From contig CM041465.1 in assembly GCA_023213395.1 (NCBI GenBank), forward strand, positions 36,649,741 to 36,713,740: a stretch of DNA of 64,000 bases, in the 5' to 3' direction. Origin of the DNA: Cycas panzhihuaensis. Its lineage: Eukaryota > Cycadophyta. Within the stretch, counting starts at the first letter, position 1, and every line of letters starts with the position of its first letter. The position numbers were made by a program, and so were the translations under genes. Positions 18,741 through 29,981 of the stretch are shown one piece after another. The notes under the pieces are model-generated. The model was not told the DNA's origin. It worked only from the letters and a program-made list of their open reading frames with translations, and searched no databases.

Positions 18741-19800
18741 GCTTTTCAGTGTGATTCATGTGGTTTTTGTATATAACACGAACATAAAGCAATAGCATAA
18801 GATATATTCGATTGAGTATGCATTAAATAGATAAGGTTGCTAATAAGCTGCTTATATAAAGTTGGATCACAAAGTGGTGTAGAACAATCAATAGATAATT
18901 TAACTCCTGATTGTAAAGTATTAGAAACCGGTTTAGCATTTTTCATGTTAAACCGTTTTATCAAGTCTAAAATATATTTTGGTTGAGATATGGTTATTTT
19001 TGAATTATGTTGGTAAATTTGTAATCCGAGAAAACAGTGTAGAAGACTTAGATCGGTCATTTCAAATTTATTGATCAAGGATGTTTTTAGTTGATGAATG
19101 TTATTGTTTGAAGATCCAGTGATGATGATATCATCAACATATAGAATTAATATGGTAATATTCATATCTTCACATTTAAAATAGGGATTTGGATCATCGA
19201 TACATCTAGTGTATCCAATTTGAATTAGGTAATCATCAACTTTCGTATACTAAGCTCGAGGAGCTTGTTTCAATCCATAGATGGATTTCTTTAGTTTACA
19301 AACTAAGTTAGGGTTGTCAATAAAACCAGGAGGTTGAATCATGTATATTTCTTCTTTGAGATCACCATTTAAAAAAATGCTCTCAACATCCATTTGATGG
19401 ATTTCCTAGCTGAATTGTGCTGTTAGGGTAATAATAGTTTTAATAGTATTCATCTTTGCAACATGGGCAAATGTTTCATTATAGTCTATACCATCGATTT
19501 GAGATAATCCTTTTGCAACTATGCGAGCTTTGTATTTTTCAACAGCTCCTAATGAATTAAATTTAATTCGATAATTCTATTTACAATCAACTAGATTTTT
19601 CCCTGGTGGAAGTGGAATAAGATCCCAAGTTGAATTTTTTTTTAAAGAATCAATTTTAACTTGCATGGCTTGCTGCCATATGGGATTGTTAGTAGCTTGT
19701 TTAAATGTTTTAGGATCATCACTAGCCATTATTTTGGCTATTAGTGCATAATTAGTTTGTAATTTTTGAGAACATGTTCTCCCAGTATTCAAGGATTACC
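18741..19800 (-). pseudogene. Copia-E reverse transcriptase
   Basis: The frame includes MASDDPKTFKQATNNPIWQQ and AMQVKIDSLKKNSTWDL (RT start), and ILILYVDDIIITGS with the YVDD catalytic box, then KFEMTDLSLLHCFLGLQI. Stops and frameshifts lie between them, for example near 19250 and 19410. Confidence 0.88.
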
Positions 19801-20159
19801 AGACAGATCCAAGATCGAAAGAGTTTTCTTTGCCCATACAAGCTGTTTATTTTTGACAGTTTCTGTAGTCACAGGTTGATCGAGTTGAGTGGAAGGATCT
19901 ATAACAGTTGGTTCGGTTAAGGTCCAATTCTGGACTTGCATAGATAGGCATTCTATCGTTTCAGGGTTAGTTTATTTTTCAGAGGAATTAACCAAATAGG
20001 TGTTGGTTAACAGATTTTCAATAGGAAGTTCTACATAAATAGAGGTTGAAGATGATCCTTCTTCGTCAAATATTACATCACGCAAAATTGAAATTTTATG
20101 CGTGACTAGATCTAAAAAATTGTAAGCTTTGCTCTCTTCATTGTATCCAACGAAGATGG
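19801..20159 (-). pseudogene. Copia-E linker between integrase and RT
   Basis: Decayed C-terminal extension of integrase and spacer. It reads roughly as Copia sequence (ISILRDVIFDEEG-like near 20070-20100) but carries many stops. No separate gene is seen. Confidence 0.55.
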
Positions 20160-21000
20160 AGTAGGCAATCGCTTCTGCCTACAACTTTAAGTCAAGATTC
20201 TTTGCATATAGCATGCATCGAGTCATTTCAACTAGCGTCATTTGCCTTTGCTCAAAGAACATCGTTTTGTTGTGGAGTGTAAGCAACAGAATGCTGGCAT
20301 TGAATTCTATGTTTCTTACATAAGGAAATAAACTTGCCACTTAGGTATTCTTTAGCATTGTCAGATCTGAAAATTTTAATTTTTGAGTTTGATTGATTTT
20401 CGACAAGTGTTTTGAATTCAGTGAAGGTGTCAAACACTTGATTACAAGTCTTGAGTGTGTACACCCAACATTTTTTCGAAAAATCATCAATAAAAGTGAC
20501 GAAATAACGACTGCCAGAGTAAGAAGTTACATAGAATAGTCCATATATATCAGAGTGAACAAGTTCAAGTGGAACTTTCACTTTGAATTGAGTCTGATGT
20601 GGAAATGGATCCATGTATTGCTTATCTGTTACGTAGGCTTCACAAACACCATAGACAGTATTTAGGAGTGGAAGACTATGGACCATGTCATGTCTTTTTA
20701 GATAATGAAGTTTGCCATAGCTAGTATGGCCAAACCGTGCATGCCATAATTTACTGACTGGGTCAGATTTGGTTATAAAGGCACAAAAGGACTTTGATTT
20801 AGTATTTTGTAAACTGGTTAAGTTATAGAGACATGCTTTATGATCAACAGGTCCAGAGGCAATAGATTTGAATTTGTTTAATGGTTCTTTAATAATAAAT
20901 TTGTCTTTCCAGAATTCAATAACAAGATCTTTTTGGAAGATTTGGTAAACAGAAAGAAGATTTGGTAACAAACCGGGCACGTAGAATACATCCTTGATTG
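20160..21000 (-). pseudogene. Copia-E integrase with GAG-pre-integrase domain
   Basis: The pre-integrase part has LWHARFGHTSYGKLHYL. The core shows LELVHSDIYGLF (first Asp), TFIDDFSKKCWVYTL, KIFRSDNAKEYLSGKF (second Asp) and AYTPQQNDVL, after which the region of the catalytic Glu is broken by a stop. The N-terminal zinc region is present in part (H and C residues). Confidence 0.85.
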
Positions 21001-21180
21001 AACCATCTTTCAGAGTGACATCACCTGATCCTTTCACTTTGAGTTGGGATCCACTCCCAAAAGAAATCTCTTCTTCGGAGTTAATATCAGATAGATAAGT
21101 GGTTAAATTCTCCTAGTGTCTTGTCATGTGATGGGAGGCACCAGAGTCAAGAATCCATTGCGATGATATACTAGATGGAG
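21001..21180 (-). pseudogene. Copia-E aspartic protease
   Basis: The minus strand reads QWILDSGASHHMTRH, the typical Copia protease active site (DSGA), followed after a stop by VKGSGDVTLKDGS and VFYVPGLLPNLLS. The usual CCHC knuckle upstream is not found, because the sequence changes to host-like DNA. Confidence 0.85.
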
Positions 21181-21589
21181 CAACAAAGGCAGAGGTGGAA
21201 GCAATTAAAGAATGATTATATGATTGGGGTCGGGTTTGAATTCCCTTAGAAGCTTTCCAACCCTACCTGGTTCGAATTTTTTTTGTGGCGGCAGCGTTGG
21301 TATTTCATCTGTGTTCTTCAACGGAGGCGGTGGCTAGGGATTTCGATCTGCGTCTCTGGTTTATCTTCGTCTATACATGGTCTTGTAGCGATGGCGAGGC
21401 GAGGATCTGGTTGAGGCCTGCGTCTTTGGTTCAACCCCTGCAACGGTCTCTCTTTGTTGCCCTATTCGGGAAAGGTCATCTGCATCAATAGAGAGACGAT
21501 GATGGTTCTTTGGCTCAACAGAAGCGGCGACGATTGAACATAATGGCTTCAGGGGCATCCAAAAGTAAGAATTCTGGGTGAAATGGAAA

Positions 21590-21890
21590 AACCAGCCCTT
21601 TGCTGACGAGGGTTCGAAGCCTAAGAGTCTTTTTGAACAGGAAAACATGGGCATCAACTTTAATGCTTATGAGGATATTCCGGTTGAGACTAGCGGAGAG
21701 AACGTGCCTCCTCCTGTTAACACCTTTGCCGAAATAGATCTGGGGGAGGCCCTGAATATGAACATCAGAAGATGCAAGTATGTGAAGCCAACCCCTGTTC
21801 AGAGGCACGTCGTTCCGATCTCTTTGGTTGGCAGGGACTTGATGGCATGTGCCCATAGTATCGAGTTACCCCGGCTTTTCCAGTGCTATG
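21590..21890 (+). pseudogene. Captured DEAD-box RNA helicase fragment (DDX3/Ded1 type)
   Basis: DDX3/Ded1 helicases unwind mRNA during translation initiation. The plus frame reads NQPFADEGSKPKSLFEQENM, GINFNAYEDIPVETSG, ENVPPPVNTFAEIDLGEALN and IRRCKYVKPTPVQRHVVPIS, then GRDLMACA. This is the linker, the Q motif and the start of the DEAD core as in plant RH37/RH52-type proteins. Similarity fades where motif I (GSGKT) should come. It runs antisense to Copia-E, in the place of gag. Confidence 0.88.
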
Positions 21891-21949
21891 CTAGGGTTAC
21901 TTGGTTCTGCCTTTGGGGTGTATGAAATTGATGTCTTCAGCCTACAAGA

Positions 21950-22362
21950 GATGGCCTTGTTGCTGCTACTTCAGAAATAGTAGACAAGCACTTCACTAAT
22001 TTTACACTCCTCTCATATGGCATAGAGGTATGAAAACCTCCAAATTTATTTACAAGTTTGTATGGCCTCTTGACTTCTCTAGTTATCTGCCAAGAATCCC
22101 TGATATTATAATAATGGCTTTTGCTTCCACATAAATGCAAAAACAACCTCCGTGCGTACCTTCTCACAAATGTTGTATGAGGGTTATTGATGTAGCTACA
22201 AAGTACTTCTTGCCACCCATCCAATTTAAGATCTTTATTACCACAATGAATTTGTATGATGCAAGTATGATAGTGTTTGCAAAAGGCTCAAATGAGGAGG
22301 ATGAAGGAGAGGCAGTAAGAAGGCTGCGATCTTCAACAAATGTAGATTCTGATTCTGATTGA
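21950..22362 (+). pseudogene. Unrecognised coding-like sequence inside Copia-E
   Basis: On the plus strand one open stretch reads GLVAATSEIVDKHFTNFTLL followed by a GTATGA that could be a splice donor. Another ends EEDEGEAVRRLRSSTNVDSD with a stop. This could be another captured host fragment with introns, or decayed gag. I cannot name the source. Confidence 0.3.
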
Positions 22363-22366
22363 TTTA

Positions 22367-22378
22367 GCTCTGATACCA
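22367..22378 (-). other. Primer binding site of Copia-E, tRNA-iMet
   Basis: The minus strand reads TGGTATCAGAGC directly after the 5' LTR, a perfect standard plant site complementary to initiator methionine tRNA. Confidence 0.93.
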
Positions 22379-22809
22379 TGTTAATGAAAGGTATCATGTA
22401 CAATATCAGTAGGATCAAAAAATTAAACACACATAGGAAGAAATTGACATTGCACAAATACACATTTTTGGCAGGTGGAAAAACCCTTATGGGGAAGAAA
22501 AACCACCTCTGAATTGGGAAATTTATTGACTTGAAAACCTTTACACAAAAGCTTGTCAGAAATACCCTCTACATACCAAACTAAGATGGAAACCAGCGTT
22601 TAGACATGCTTATGACAGCCTCCTAGATTCCTGGAACCACTTCCTAGAATCTAGGAGAGACTATTTAAAGAATGAGAGGTTCATTGAAATGGGCAGTTGC
22701 TCATTTCAACGACCTTTACATAATAAATAATAATTAACATTAACTTTATAAAATGAACCTTTACATAACTTAAACATGTGATCAAAAAGTAACATTAGCT
22801 TTTCTAACA
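22379..22809 (-). repeat. 5' LTR of Copia-E
   Basis: 431 bp, ends CATTAACA on the minus strand at the primer site. It is close to the left copy, with only scattered substitutions and a short deletion relative to it (around 22770), so Copia-E looks younger than its host Gypsy-C. Confidence 0.9.
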
Positions 22810-23524
22810 AATTTCTTCCCATATTTTAACACAATTTCTAATATGTTCTTGGGAATTGTCCTCATTATAAAATTTTGGAAGTTCCAAGCCCCCCTTTTGA
22901 AATCTACATTGAAATTTCTATTGCATTTTAGTCAAGTTTTTAAATTGCAAATAATGTGCATGGTACCATACAAAAGCTTGTCTTATTAAGAACAAAAGAA
23001 ATATATACATCCACAAAGTTTTTTTCCATTTATTATCTTTAAGAAATTGTATACACAGTTCTATATAATTTTTAGCAACATTCAATTGCCCCTAATATTA
23101 TGGAAAAGTTGCAAGGACTTCACTGAATAATTTACGGTTACCTTGTATGCTTTGTAGTTGTTGGACCTTACCTAAACATATCTTTTCTACTTCTACTTCT
23201 ACTTCATCTTCAATTACTTGATTCTTAAAATGCTGGATTAGTCTTATCTCCTTTTTGTTCTACTACTAGGCCCATTTCTTTATCATCTTATGATGAGTTT
23301 GGGTTCAACTTTAGATGGTAACAGTTTGTCGGCTCTATCTCTTACCAAGCATTTTGTAACCAAATCAACATATAAGATGAAGATGAATCATTAGGCATCG
23401 TTCTTGGTGTTGATTGCACTTGATATGCTTTTTCTTCATCTTTGATTCTTTCAATATTGGGGTTGTCCAAACACAAAGGCAAAGTAGCTACCTTTCCTCT
23501 TGTTGATAGTGTGAATGTGAGCCT
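22810..23524 (-). pseudogene. Gypsy-C second Gag-like domain (start) and protease C-terminus
   Basis: On the minus strand the protease end reads RLTFTLSTRGKVATLPLC, followed by a linker (NPNIERIKDEEKAYQVQS) and, further on, ELPKFYNEDNSQEHIRNCVK, which leads into the Gag-like block at 17677. The right end is cut by Gypsy-D; the protease frame continues at 41041 after removal of the duplicated AGCCT. Several stops are present. Confidence 0.7.
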
Positions 23525-24094
23525 TGTGTGCTTCTACTTATCTACGTTGTCTCTATACATAACACCGATAAGCAGGCATAGGTGAAATCAAACATGTACT
23601 CCTAGTTGGTTTCTATCATACAACAGACTTGTAAATGACATACACCAATCCACTGAGATGAATACAAACCATAATCATTGCATTAATAACGGATTGTGTC
23701 TGGTCCTCTCATAACTAGATACGGGCTCGAAATAGTACACAAGATCGTGACCAATATAATACAACAAAACTTTGGTTACAATCTATACAGATGTATGTCA
23801 CTCTGTATTCTTCAACAATTACTGAGACACATACTATTACATTTTACAAAACCCATTTCATATTTATATTCTATTATGCAACTGTCAAATATTGAAATGG
23901 GTACGGCTTTGCGGTTGGTTCCAATTGCTTCCAACCATAGAATGCCGACTTATGATTACTTGACCAAGCGCCAATATGACTACTTTCTATTTACCCATTT
24001 TTCGTCAATGTTGCAACTGTCTAATTGTAACCATCTTCCTTTGTTTTACATGGCCTTTGATTATGTCACAATTGACATATTCCCACAGAACACA
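23525..24094 (-). repeat. 3' LTR of Gypsy-D
   Basis: Aligns with 40508-41040. On the minus strand it begins TGTGTTCTGTGGG and ends GCACACA. It includes GTTGCAAC-like words (around 23915-23960 and 24010-24030), the motif that fills the array at 26371-28345. A TATA-like stretch lies near 23868-23880. The following 140 bases (24095-24235) are 3' untranslated sequence. Confidence 0.88.
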
Positions 24095-24235
24095 TCTCCC
24101 CTGTCACTATTCTTACGAGTGGCCTCACTCATAAAATTTCAAAATTTTAAAAATTTTATAGCTTCATTCTTTGCCCCCCTAAATTTTTTGAAAATTGCTG
24201 TCATTGTCTGATCTCTGCCATTGCTTGGCGAACAA

Positions 24236-24521
24236 TGTTGCACGCCTGGGCGGTCTTCACTAACACCTCGAGGTTTTGGTGTAACGATTTGTTACAAGTG
24301 GTATCAGAGCCAAGGCCACTGGTTCGATTATCGGAGGGGACGGTCTCGATAGAACGTTGTCATAGTAGTGTTCACCCGGGGCCCGATGAGGCGCGAAATT
24401 ACCGGGAGTGGGTCACCAAGAGTGGGTCATCGAAACATCGACGCCTTGTGGGGGAGGTAATGTTACACACCTGGTTTGTCTTCACCAACACTTCAAGGTT
24501 TTGGTGTAACGGTTTGTTACA
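24236..24521 (+). mobile_element. SMART/TRIM-type miniature LTR retrotransposon, 286 bp
   Basis: Two 61-bp terminal repeats (24236-24296 and 24461-24521) begin TGTTRCACRCC and end TTTGTTACA. Between them lie a perfect initiator Met tRNA primer site TGGTATCAGAGCC (24299-24311) and a purine tract TGTGGGGGAGG (24447-24457). Flanks AACAA (24231-24235) and AACAG (24522-24526) fit a target duplication with one mismatch. No protein is encoded. The size fits the SMART group of very small plant TRIM elements. Confidence 0.9.
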
Positions 24522-24559
24522 AACAGTTTGAGGGTCGGGTCGATGTATTGTGCTGGATG

Positions 24560-26370
24560 GAGGAATCCCCTACTTCCTACAATAATCATACAAAATTCCA
24601 ATGTCACACAACACTACCAATTGAGCCATCGTAGGCTTCTTCCCTCAGTGGACTTGCTCAATTTCTTCTTGCAATTCATTATTCCTCAATTGAGTTGAAG
24701 CTAATTCTCTCTGTGGTGAAGAAATCATAGTCCAAAACTGATTAGCATGAGCAGCATCATGTTGTGTCTGTAGAATCCAACCCCTAGTTTGTATATTACC
24801 TTTTTCAATTCTGATGGAATTTGGTTATTGAATTGATTCTAAAAAAATTTTACTTGATGTTGAACTCTAGATACATCCCCCACCCAATGCATAATGAATT
24901 TTATTAAAAACTCCAGCATAGCTTCACAGGTTGCCAGTTGGTCTTCCACCTTTTGAATTTGTTGCATATCAGGAGGTGGGAACTTATTCCGAGTCTCTAA
25001 TTCAGTAATCAGTTGTCGAGCCACTTTGGCCAAGAAGAAAGTTTTCTAGTGCGCCACATTGTGTGGTTTAGACTCCGTGGGATCTATTCATTCTTCCAAA
25101 AATTCCTCATTGGGATCAAAATCTACATCAGTTGGTTGGTTATTCGGGATTCTCATTATCTCCTTTTCTCTTCTCTATTACAAGTTTCCTCCTCTTTTTC
25201 TTCCCTTCTTCTGTAGTCACAGGCTTGGCTATTTGTTGTTCTAGTTGAGATTCTTCTTCTAAATTTTCTTGTCTGATAGGTACCCCGCCTTCTCCTTCCT
25301 TTTGTTTACCTTTCCTAATATCCTCCCTCTTATTTTCCTCCTCTTTTTCATTTTTTCCACTTGTTTCCTTTTGTTTTTTCTACCCTTGTTCTTCAGTTGG
25401 CGAGGTTGCCTCTTCTTCCTACCTTTTATTTTATTCCTCTTCTTGCAATGTAGGTTGGGGACTATTCGAATGCTTCTTCTGCAAGATCTAGCCTTTTACT
25501 TGTTCTTGAATTTGATTCAACCATTTTTTTTTGTATGCTCGTTTCTTGAAATATTCTATCCAACAGGGTAGGATAGATTGTCCTTGCTTTGCTTAAGGCA
25601 GATCAAGACTAAGGCATTGTGAATGCAACAATATTTGAAAAAGAGTTTGATGATAAAAAATTATAGATTGAGCACTAATCTCAATATTGTTCAATTGTTC
25701 CAAAAGTTCACCAGAGACAAAAGAATCCTATTTAAACTTTTTTCGTTGCGCCACTTTGGGAAGCATATAATGCATCTCAGTTGGCACATACAAATTCTTT
25801 TAACTCAGTATTATCCAAGTAAAAAGAAAATGAGCAATCCATCGTCATTGCTCCGATGCAATGCCTACGATACATATTCCTGACATGGAAATATTTGATA
25901 TTTGAGCTCCCAATTGTTTCGTTACCTACTCTTGAGGAATTTGTTTGTCCTTGGGTACCTCCTCGCCTATGTCTGGTAAATCTCAGATCTGGGCTATGGC
26001 TTTGGAAGACATATCAAGTAAGTTGGGTTGATGCACAACCAAATGGATCATTGCGGTCAGAAAACTAGATGCGATTGGAAACAATCAGGTTTGTATGTAC
26101 TGGGCGAATCCAACTTTTGTCAAAGTCGTCTTTCTTTCATCTGTACTTGGCATAGTGGCCCATTCTGCTCAGATTCTTTCATCATCTGTTTCTCAAAAAA
26201 TAATGTGAAACTCAAGAACATTCTTCATTTTGGTGCCCCTACTACTAATTATGGATACTTGCTATGTTTCCTATTTTTCGCTACTACAGATTCTTTAACA
26301 ATTGTATTGTATCTCGCACTCCTTGCAAAACCAATATCATTTGAGATATAGGTTGTCATACCCATCTTTC
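24560..26370 (-). pseudogene. Extra 3' ORF (aORF) of Gypsy-D, decayed
   Basis: The minus strand carries remnants of the protein seen in Gypsy-A at 4830-5894. ITELETRNKFPPPDMQQIQK and VEDQLATCEAMLEFLIKF resemble its helical tail. A Glu/Lys-rich block (around 25200-25480) matches the acidic part, and ISNISMSGICIVGIASEQ aligns with TQIMSSGIRVADIINIRL. Many stops are present. Function unknown. Confidence 0.55.
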
Positions 26371-28345
26371 TAGTTGCAACCAAGTCTCGTCATTACCAAC
26401 CACCATTGTGCATGATGGCCATTTGTCAAAAAAATCTGCCACCACCACTAACCATCATGTTTTTACGGCTTTCTTAAATCTATCATTATTACATATCACC
26501 CAAATTGTATCTACTTTATTCGTTGTATCTCTATCATCGTAATTGTTTAATTATGCATGTGGCTATCTTGATTCTTTGCTTTGCCCAACAAAAATCTTTT
26601 CAAATCCAGTTAACTATCTTGGCAAGAGAACCGTTCCTCTTTCCTTATTGTTATCATAAAGCAAGTTGCAACTTTCCTTTTCCAAATTACAATTTCTAGG
26701 TCGCCACATCCGGCAAAGCAAACTACAATTTCCTTGGTTATTGTATCAATAATCTTAATGTCTTTTTCCAAGATTACCATTATCCTTACCCAAATTGCAA
26801 CTGCCTTCATGCCAATTTTATCATTTTCTTCATCTAGATTGCGACCGGCCCCATCCAAAGTAGCAATTGTCTTTATGCAAGGTTAGAATTTTCTGCCATC
26901 CAGGTTGCAACTGTCTAACTTTTGTCCTTTGAGTTGCCACTATCTTCGTACAAGGTTGCTATCGTCCTTAGTCAAAGTTGCAATCATCTTCATCCAAGGT
27001 TGCGACTTTCGCCTTTCAAATTATAACTATCTTCATCCAAGTTGTAATCTTCTTCGATCAAGGTAGCAATCATCTTCGTCCATGGTTGCAATCTTCCTCG
27101 TCCTGGGGTGCAATCATCTCTATCTTAGGTTGCAATCATTTTTGTTCATGGTTGTAACCGTTTACACCCCAAAGTTGCCACTATTCTCGTTCGATGTTGC
27201 AACCATCTTCATCCCTGGTTGCAATTGTTTCCCTTTTCGGTTGCAATCGCCTCATCTCACGGTTGCAACTTTCTTTACGTAGGGTTGCAATCATCTTTAT
27301 TCAAGGTTGCAACCCTCTATCCTGAGGTTACAACCTTCTTCATCTAAAGTTACAATCGTCTTCGTCTCAAGTTGCAATCATTTTCATCCTGGGTTGCATC
27401 TACCTTCGTCTCAGATTGCAACCATCTTCATTTAAAGTTGCAGCTATCCACATCCTTGGTTGCAACTTCTACGTCCCAGGTTGCAACTATGTACGTCCTA
27501 GGCTACAACCTTTCACCTCTTAGGTTCCTTGGTTGCAACCTTCTGCATCTTAGGTTACAACCGTTATCTACAATGTTGCAACTATTCACATTCTTGGTTG
27601 CAACCTTATATGTCTGGGGTTGCAACTGTCCTATTGCAATTGTCCATGTTCATGATTGTAACCTTTCACCTCCTTGATTCCTCGATTGCAATCTTCTGCA
27701 TCCCGCGTTGCAACTATCCTCCACAATACTGCAACTATACACGTCATTGGTTGCAACCTTCTGTGTCCTAGGTTGCAACTGTCTTCTATGCAATGTTGCA
27801 ACTCTCTGCCTTTCGATTGCAACCGTTAGTGTCCTGGGTTACGACCATTCTCACATAATATTGCAACTCTTTGCCTCCTCAATTGCAACCTTCAGCGTTC
27901 CAGATTGCAATCGTTTTCTATGCAATGTTGCAACTCTCTACCTCCTCAGTTGCAACCGTCAGTGTTTTAAGTTGTAACTATCTTCTATGTAATGTTGCAA
28001 CTCTTTGCCTCCTCGGTTGCAACCTTTTGCGTCCCATGTTGCAATCGTCTTCTATGCAATGTTGCAACTCTACCTCCTCGGTTGCAACCTTCTACGTCCT
28101 AGGTTGCAATTGGCTTCTATGAATGTTGCAACTCTCGCCCACTTCGATTGTAACCTTGTGGGTCTCGGGTTGCAATCATCTTTTATGCAATGTTGCAACT
28201 CTTTGCCTCATCGATTGGAACCTTCTGCATCTCGAGCTGTAAACGACTTCTATGGAATGTTGCAACTCTTGACCTCCTCGATTGCAACCTTCTGCATCCC
28301 GAGTTGCAATTGTCTTCTAAGCAATATTGCAATTATCAAACAAAA
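26371..28345. repeat. GTTGCAAC tandem array of Gypsy-D, about 2 kb
   Basis: A degenerate array with a basic period of about 22 bp, dense from about 26640, giving roughly 75 units. Each unit starts with the palindrome GTTGCAAC or a near variant, followed by about 14 pyrimidine-rich bases. In the right part (27680-28345) three units form a higher-order repeat of about 67 bp; TTCTATGCAAT recurs near 27783, 27914, 28049 and 28180. It lies between integrase and the 3' ORF, like the GTAC arrays of A and B. Open frames through it are a by-product of the repeat. Confidence 0.9.
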
Positions 28346-28439
28346 ATTTTCCTATACTTCAAATGATTAAGGAATATCTATTTCCATGGTTTATATCTAA
28401 ATATATATATTTCTAACTTACTATGTAGTGTTTTAGTTG

Positions 28440-29040
28440 ACTTTTGTTGACTGTTTTATTAAGCTGTTGGAGTTGTACGGCACCATTTTGTTGAATATGG
28501 TTTACCTTATATGGACCAAGTCATCGCAACTTCATTTTTCTTGGCTTCATACAAAATTTACTAGCATATAAGAGTACCATATCTCCTTCTTGGAACTGAG
28601 GTATTTTAAGGTGCTTATCATGCCATGCTTTATGCCATTATTTTTCTGCTTTTAACTCCCATAAGGCCCTTGTTCGTTTCTCATCCATTTTCATTAATTC
28701 AATGAACCCTTGCTCCCTTGAGTCCTTTTCTACTAATTGTAGCAGTATTGCTACTCACAAACTTTGTATTTGGAACTTTAGGGGAAGGACAACTTCCAAT
28801 CCATAAACTAACTAAAATGATGTTTGCTTATGAGGTCTTTTTATCATTGTTTTATCTTCCCATATCTTCAAAAAACGTAGGCCATTAAAGTCCAACCAAT
28901 AAGAACTTCTGGCAGTGGGTTCAACACCTTGATGTTTTGCTGTGACACCTTTGTGAGCTTCTCGAATTACGGTCTTTACCTCATGTTCCATTATGTATTT
29001 TCTCAAAACATGGTATGGTCCTAACTTGTATAACATCCTT
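28440..29040 (-). pseudogene. Gypsy-D integrase with deleted core
   Basis: From the right the frame reads LYKLGPYHVLRKYI, VIREAHKGVTAKHQGVEPTA (zinc region, two His) and then jumps near 28850 to the C-terminal part: LEVVLPLKFQIQ, a Glu/Lys-rich helix, AWHDKHLKIPQFQEGDMVLL and LGPYKV. The whole DDE core is absent, so integrase could not work. Confidence 0.75.
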
Positions 29041-29436
29041 TGAATTAACTGAAATAGGAAAGTTTTTCAAATGAAACTTTGCCACACTACTTGTTCCATT
29101 CCTAGTGGTGTCTACCCTGTGGCCAAATACTGTGCAATACCTTTATACCACTTAGGTATTGCCTCCATAGAAAACAACTTCGCATTCAAAAAATCATCCT
29201 GGATCCGTGTAGCAAGTTCTCCTTCTGCTTCTCTTGGTAGCATGTCTGGAATTGTATGTTTGTCTCTTTTTTTTACTATGATTTTAAAATTGAATTCCTA
29301 AAATAGCATCAACCATTTGTTGATTTTGCCTTACAGAATGGGTTTATTGACCAGATACTATAAGGCCCGGTGGTCCACAAAGAAAACAAATAGATTAGCG
29401 AATAAAAAATATCTAAATTTTTGTAGGGCATCAACC
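29041..29436 (-). pseudogene. Gypsy-D RNase H, C-terminal half
   Basis: The minus strand reads DALQKFRYFLFANLFVFFVD, HRALQYLVNKPIL and IIVKKRDKHTIPD, the second half of Gypsy RNase H. The frame is cut by the LINE at about 29440 and continues at 35652, with the CATGCC[T/C]AGGCCTT duplication at the two edges. Confidence 0.8.
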
Positions 29437-29981
29437 ATGCCTAGGCCTTGCATTTTGACGGACTGCTACGAGGCGAACGACGACTGAGTCTAGGGTTACT
29501 AGGCGAACGATGAACGACGTGTGGACGGGTGGCTCTGGGGATGGATCTGGCGTCCTCTAGATCGAGATGGTCGCTAAGACGCCTAGAAGTTGTTGTCTCT
29601 AAGATAGACTCGGGTCTTTATGGCATCCAACGTCGTTCAGTGGCTAGTGTAGAGACCTGTTGTTGTCTCTCAGCTGAACCCATTTTGTTGAAGCAACGGC
29701 CCCCTTGCTCAGAATCAGTGGGGAGTTGGCAGGGCTCTCTGCCTAGGAGCCATCGGCCCCTAGATCTACACAGTGATGACTCCTTTTCAAAGATCCAGAA
29801 TAAGAGAATAGAATACAACTTTCTCCTAGCTTTGTCGGTTGGAAGGAAGACGATTTGGATGACGGGAGCTGGGTATGCAGGGTGCTCTATGCTTCCAGAC
29901 GATTTGGAAAGGTGCAAGTTGGCGGTTCCAGAAGTGGCCAAACCAGTGAGATCTATTATCTCAAATGAATATATTTAAATT

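Larger units (their letters stand above)
17678..22809 (-). mobile_element. Copia-E: Copia retrotransposon with host helicase fragment in place of gag
   Basis: A 5.1-kb minus-strand element with LTRs of 442 and 431 bp, a perfect initiator Met tRNA primer site, polypurine tract, and protease, integrase, RT and RNase H in Copia order. Flanks ATTTT (17673-17677) and AATTT (22810-22814) fit a target duplication with one mismatch. No gag is visible between primer site and protease; this space holds plus-strand DEAD-box helicase sequence. It interrupts the Gypsy-C second Gag-like domain. Confidence 0.88.

Noticed and set aside
23525-24094. First read as the 5' LTR of Gypsy-C because it follows Gypsy-C coding sequence directly.
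   Set aside because: It matches 40508-41040, the pair has a perfect AGCCT duplication, and the Gypsy-C protease frame resumes at 41041. It is the 3' LTR of Gypsy-D.
24299-24311. TGGTATCAGAGCC as part of a large Copia or Gypsy element.
   Set aside because: It lies between two 61-bp direct repeats with a purine tract and target duplication, so a complete miniature element explains it.
26371-28345. CRISPR-like array.
   Set aside because: Units are contiguous and degenerate, without unique spacers, in a eukaryotic transposon context.
27372-28370. Several overlapping plus-strand frames encoding repeated Cys- and Leu-rich peptides.
   Set aside because: They arise because the tandem unit has no stop in some frames. 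Overlapping frames are equally open and the length of units changes frame freely.
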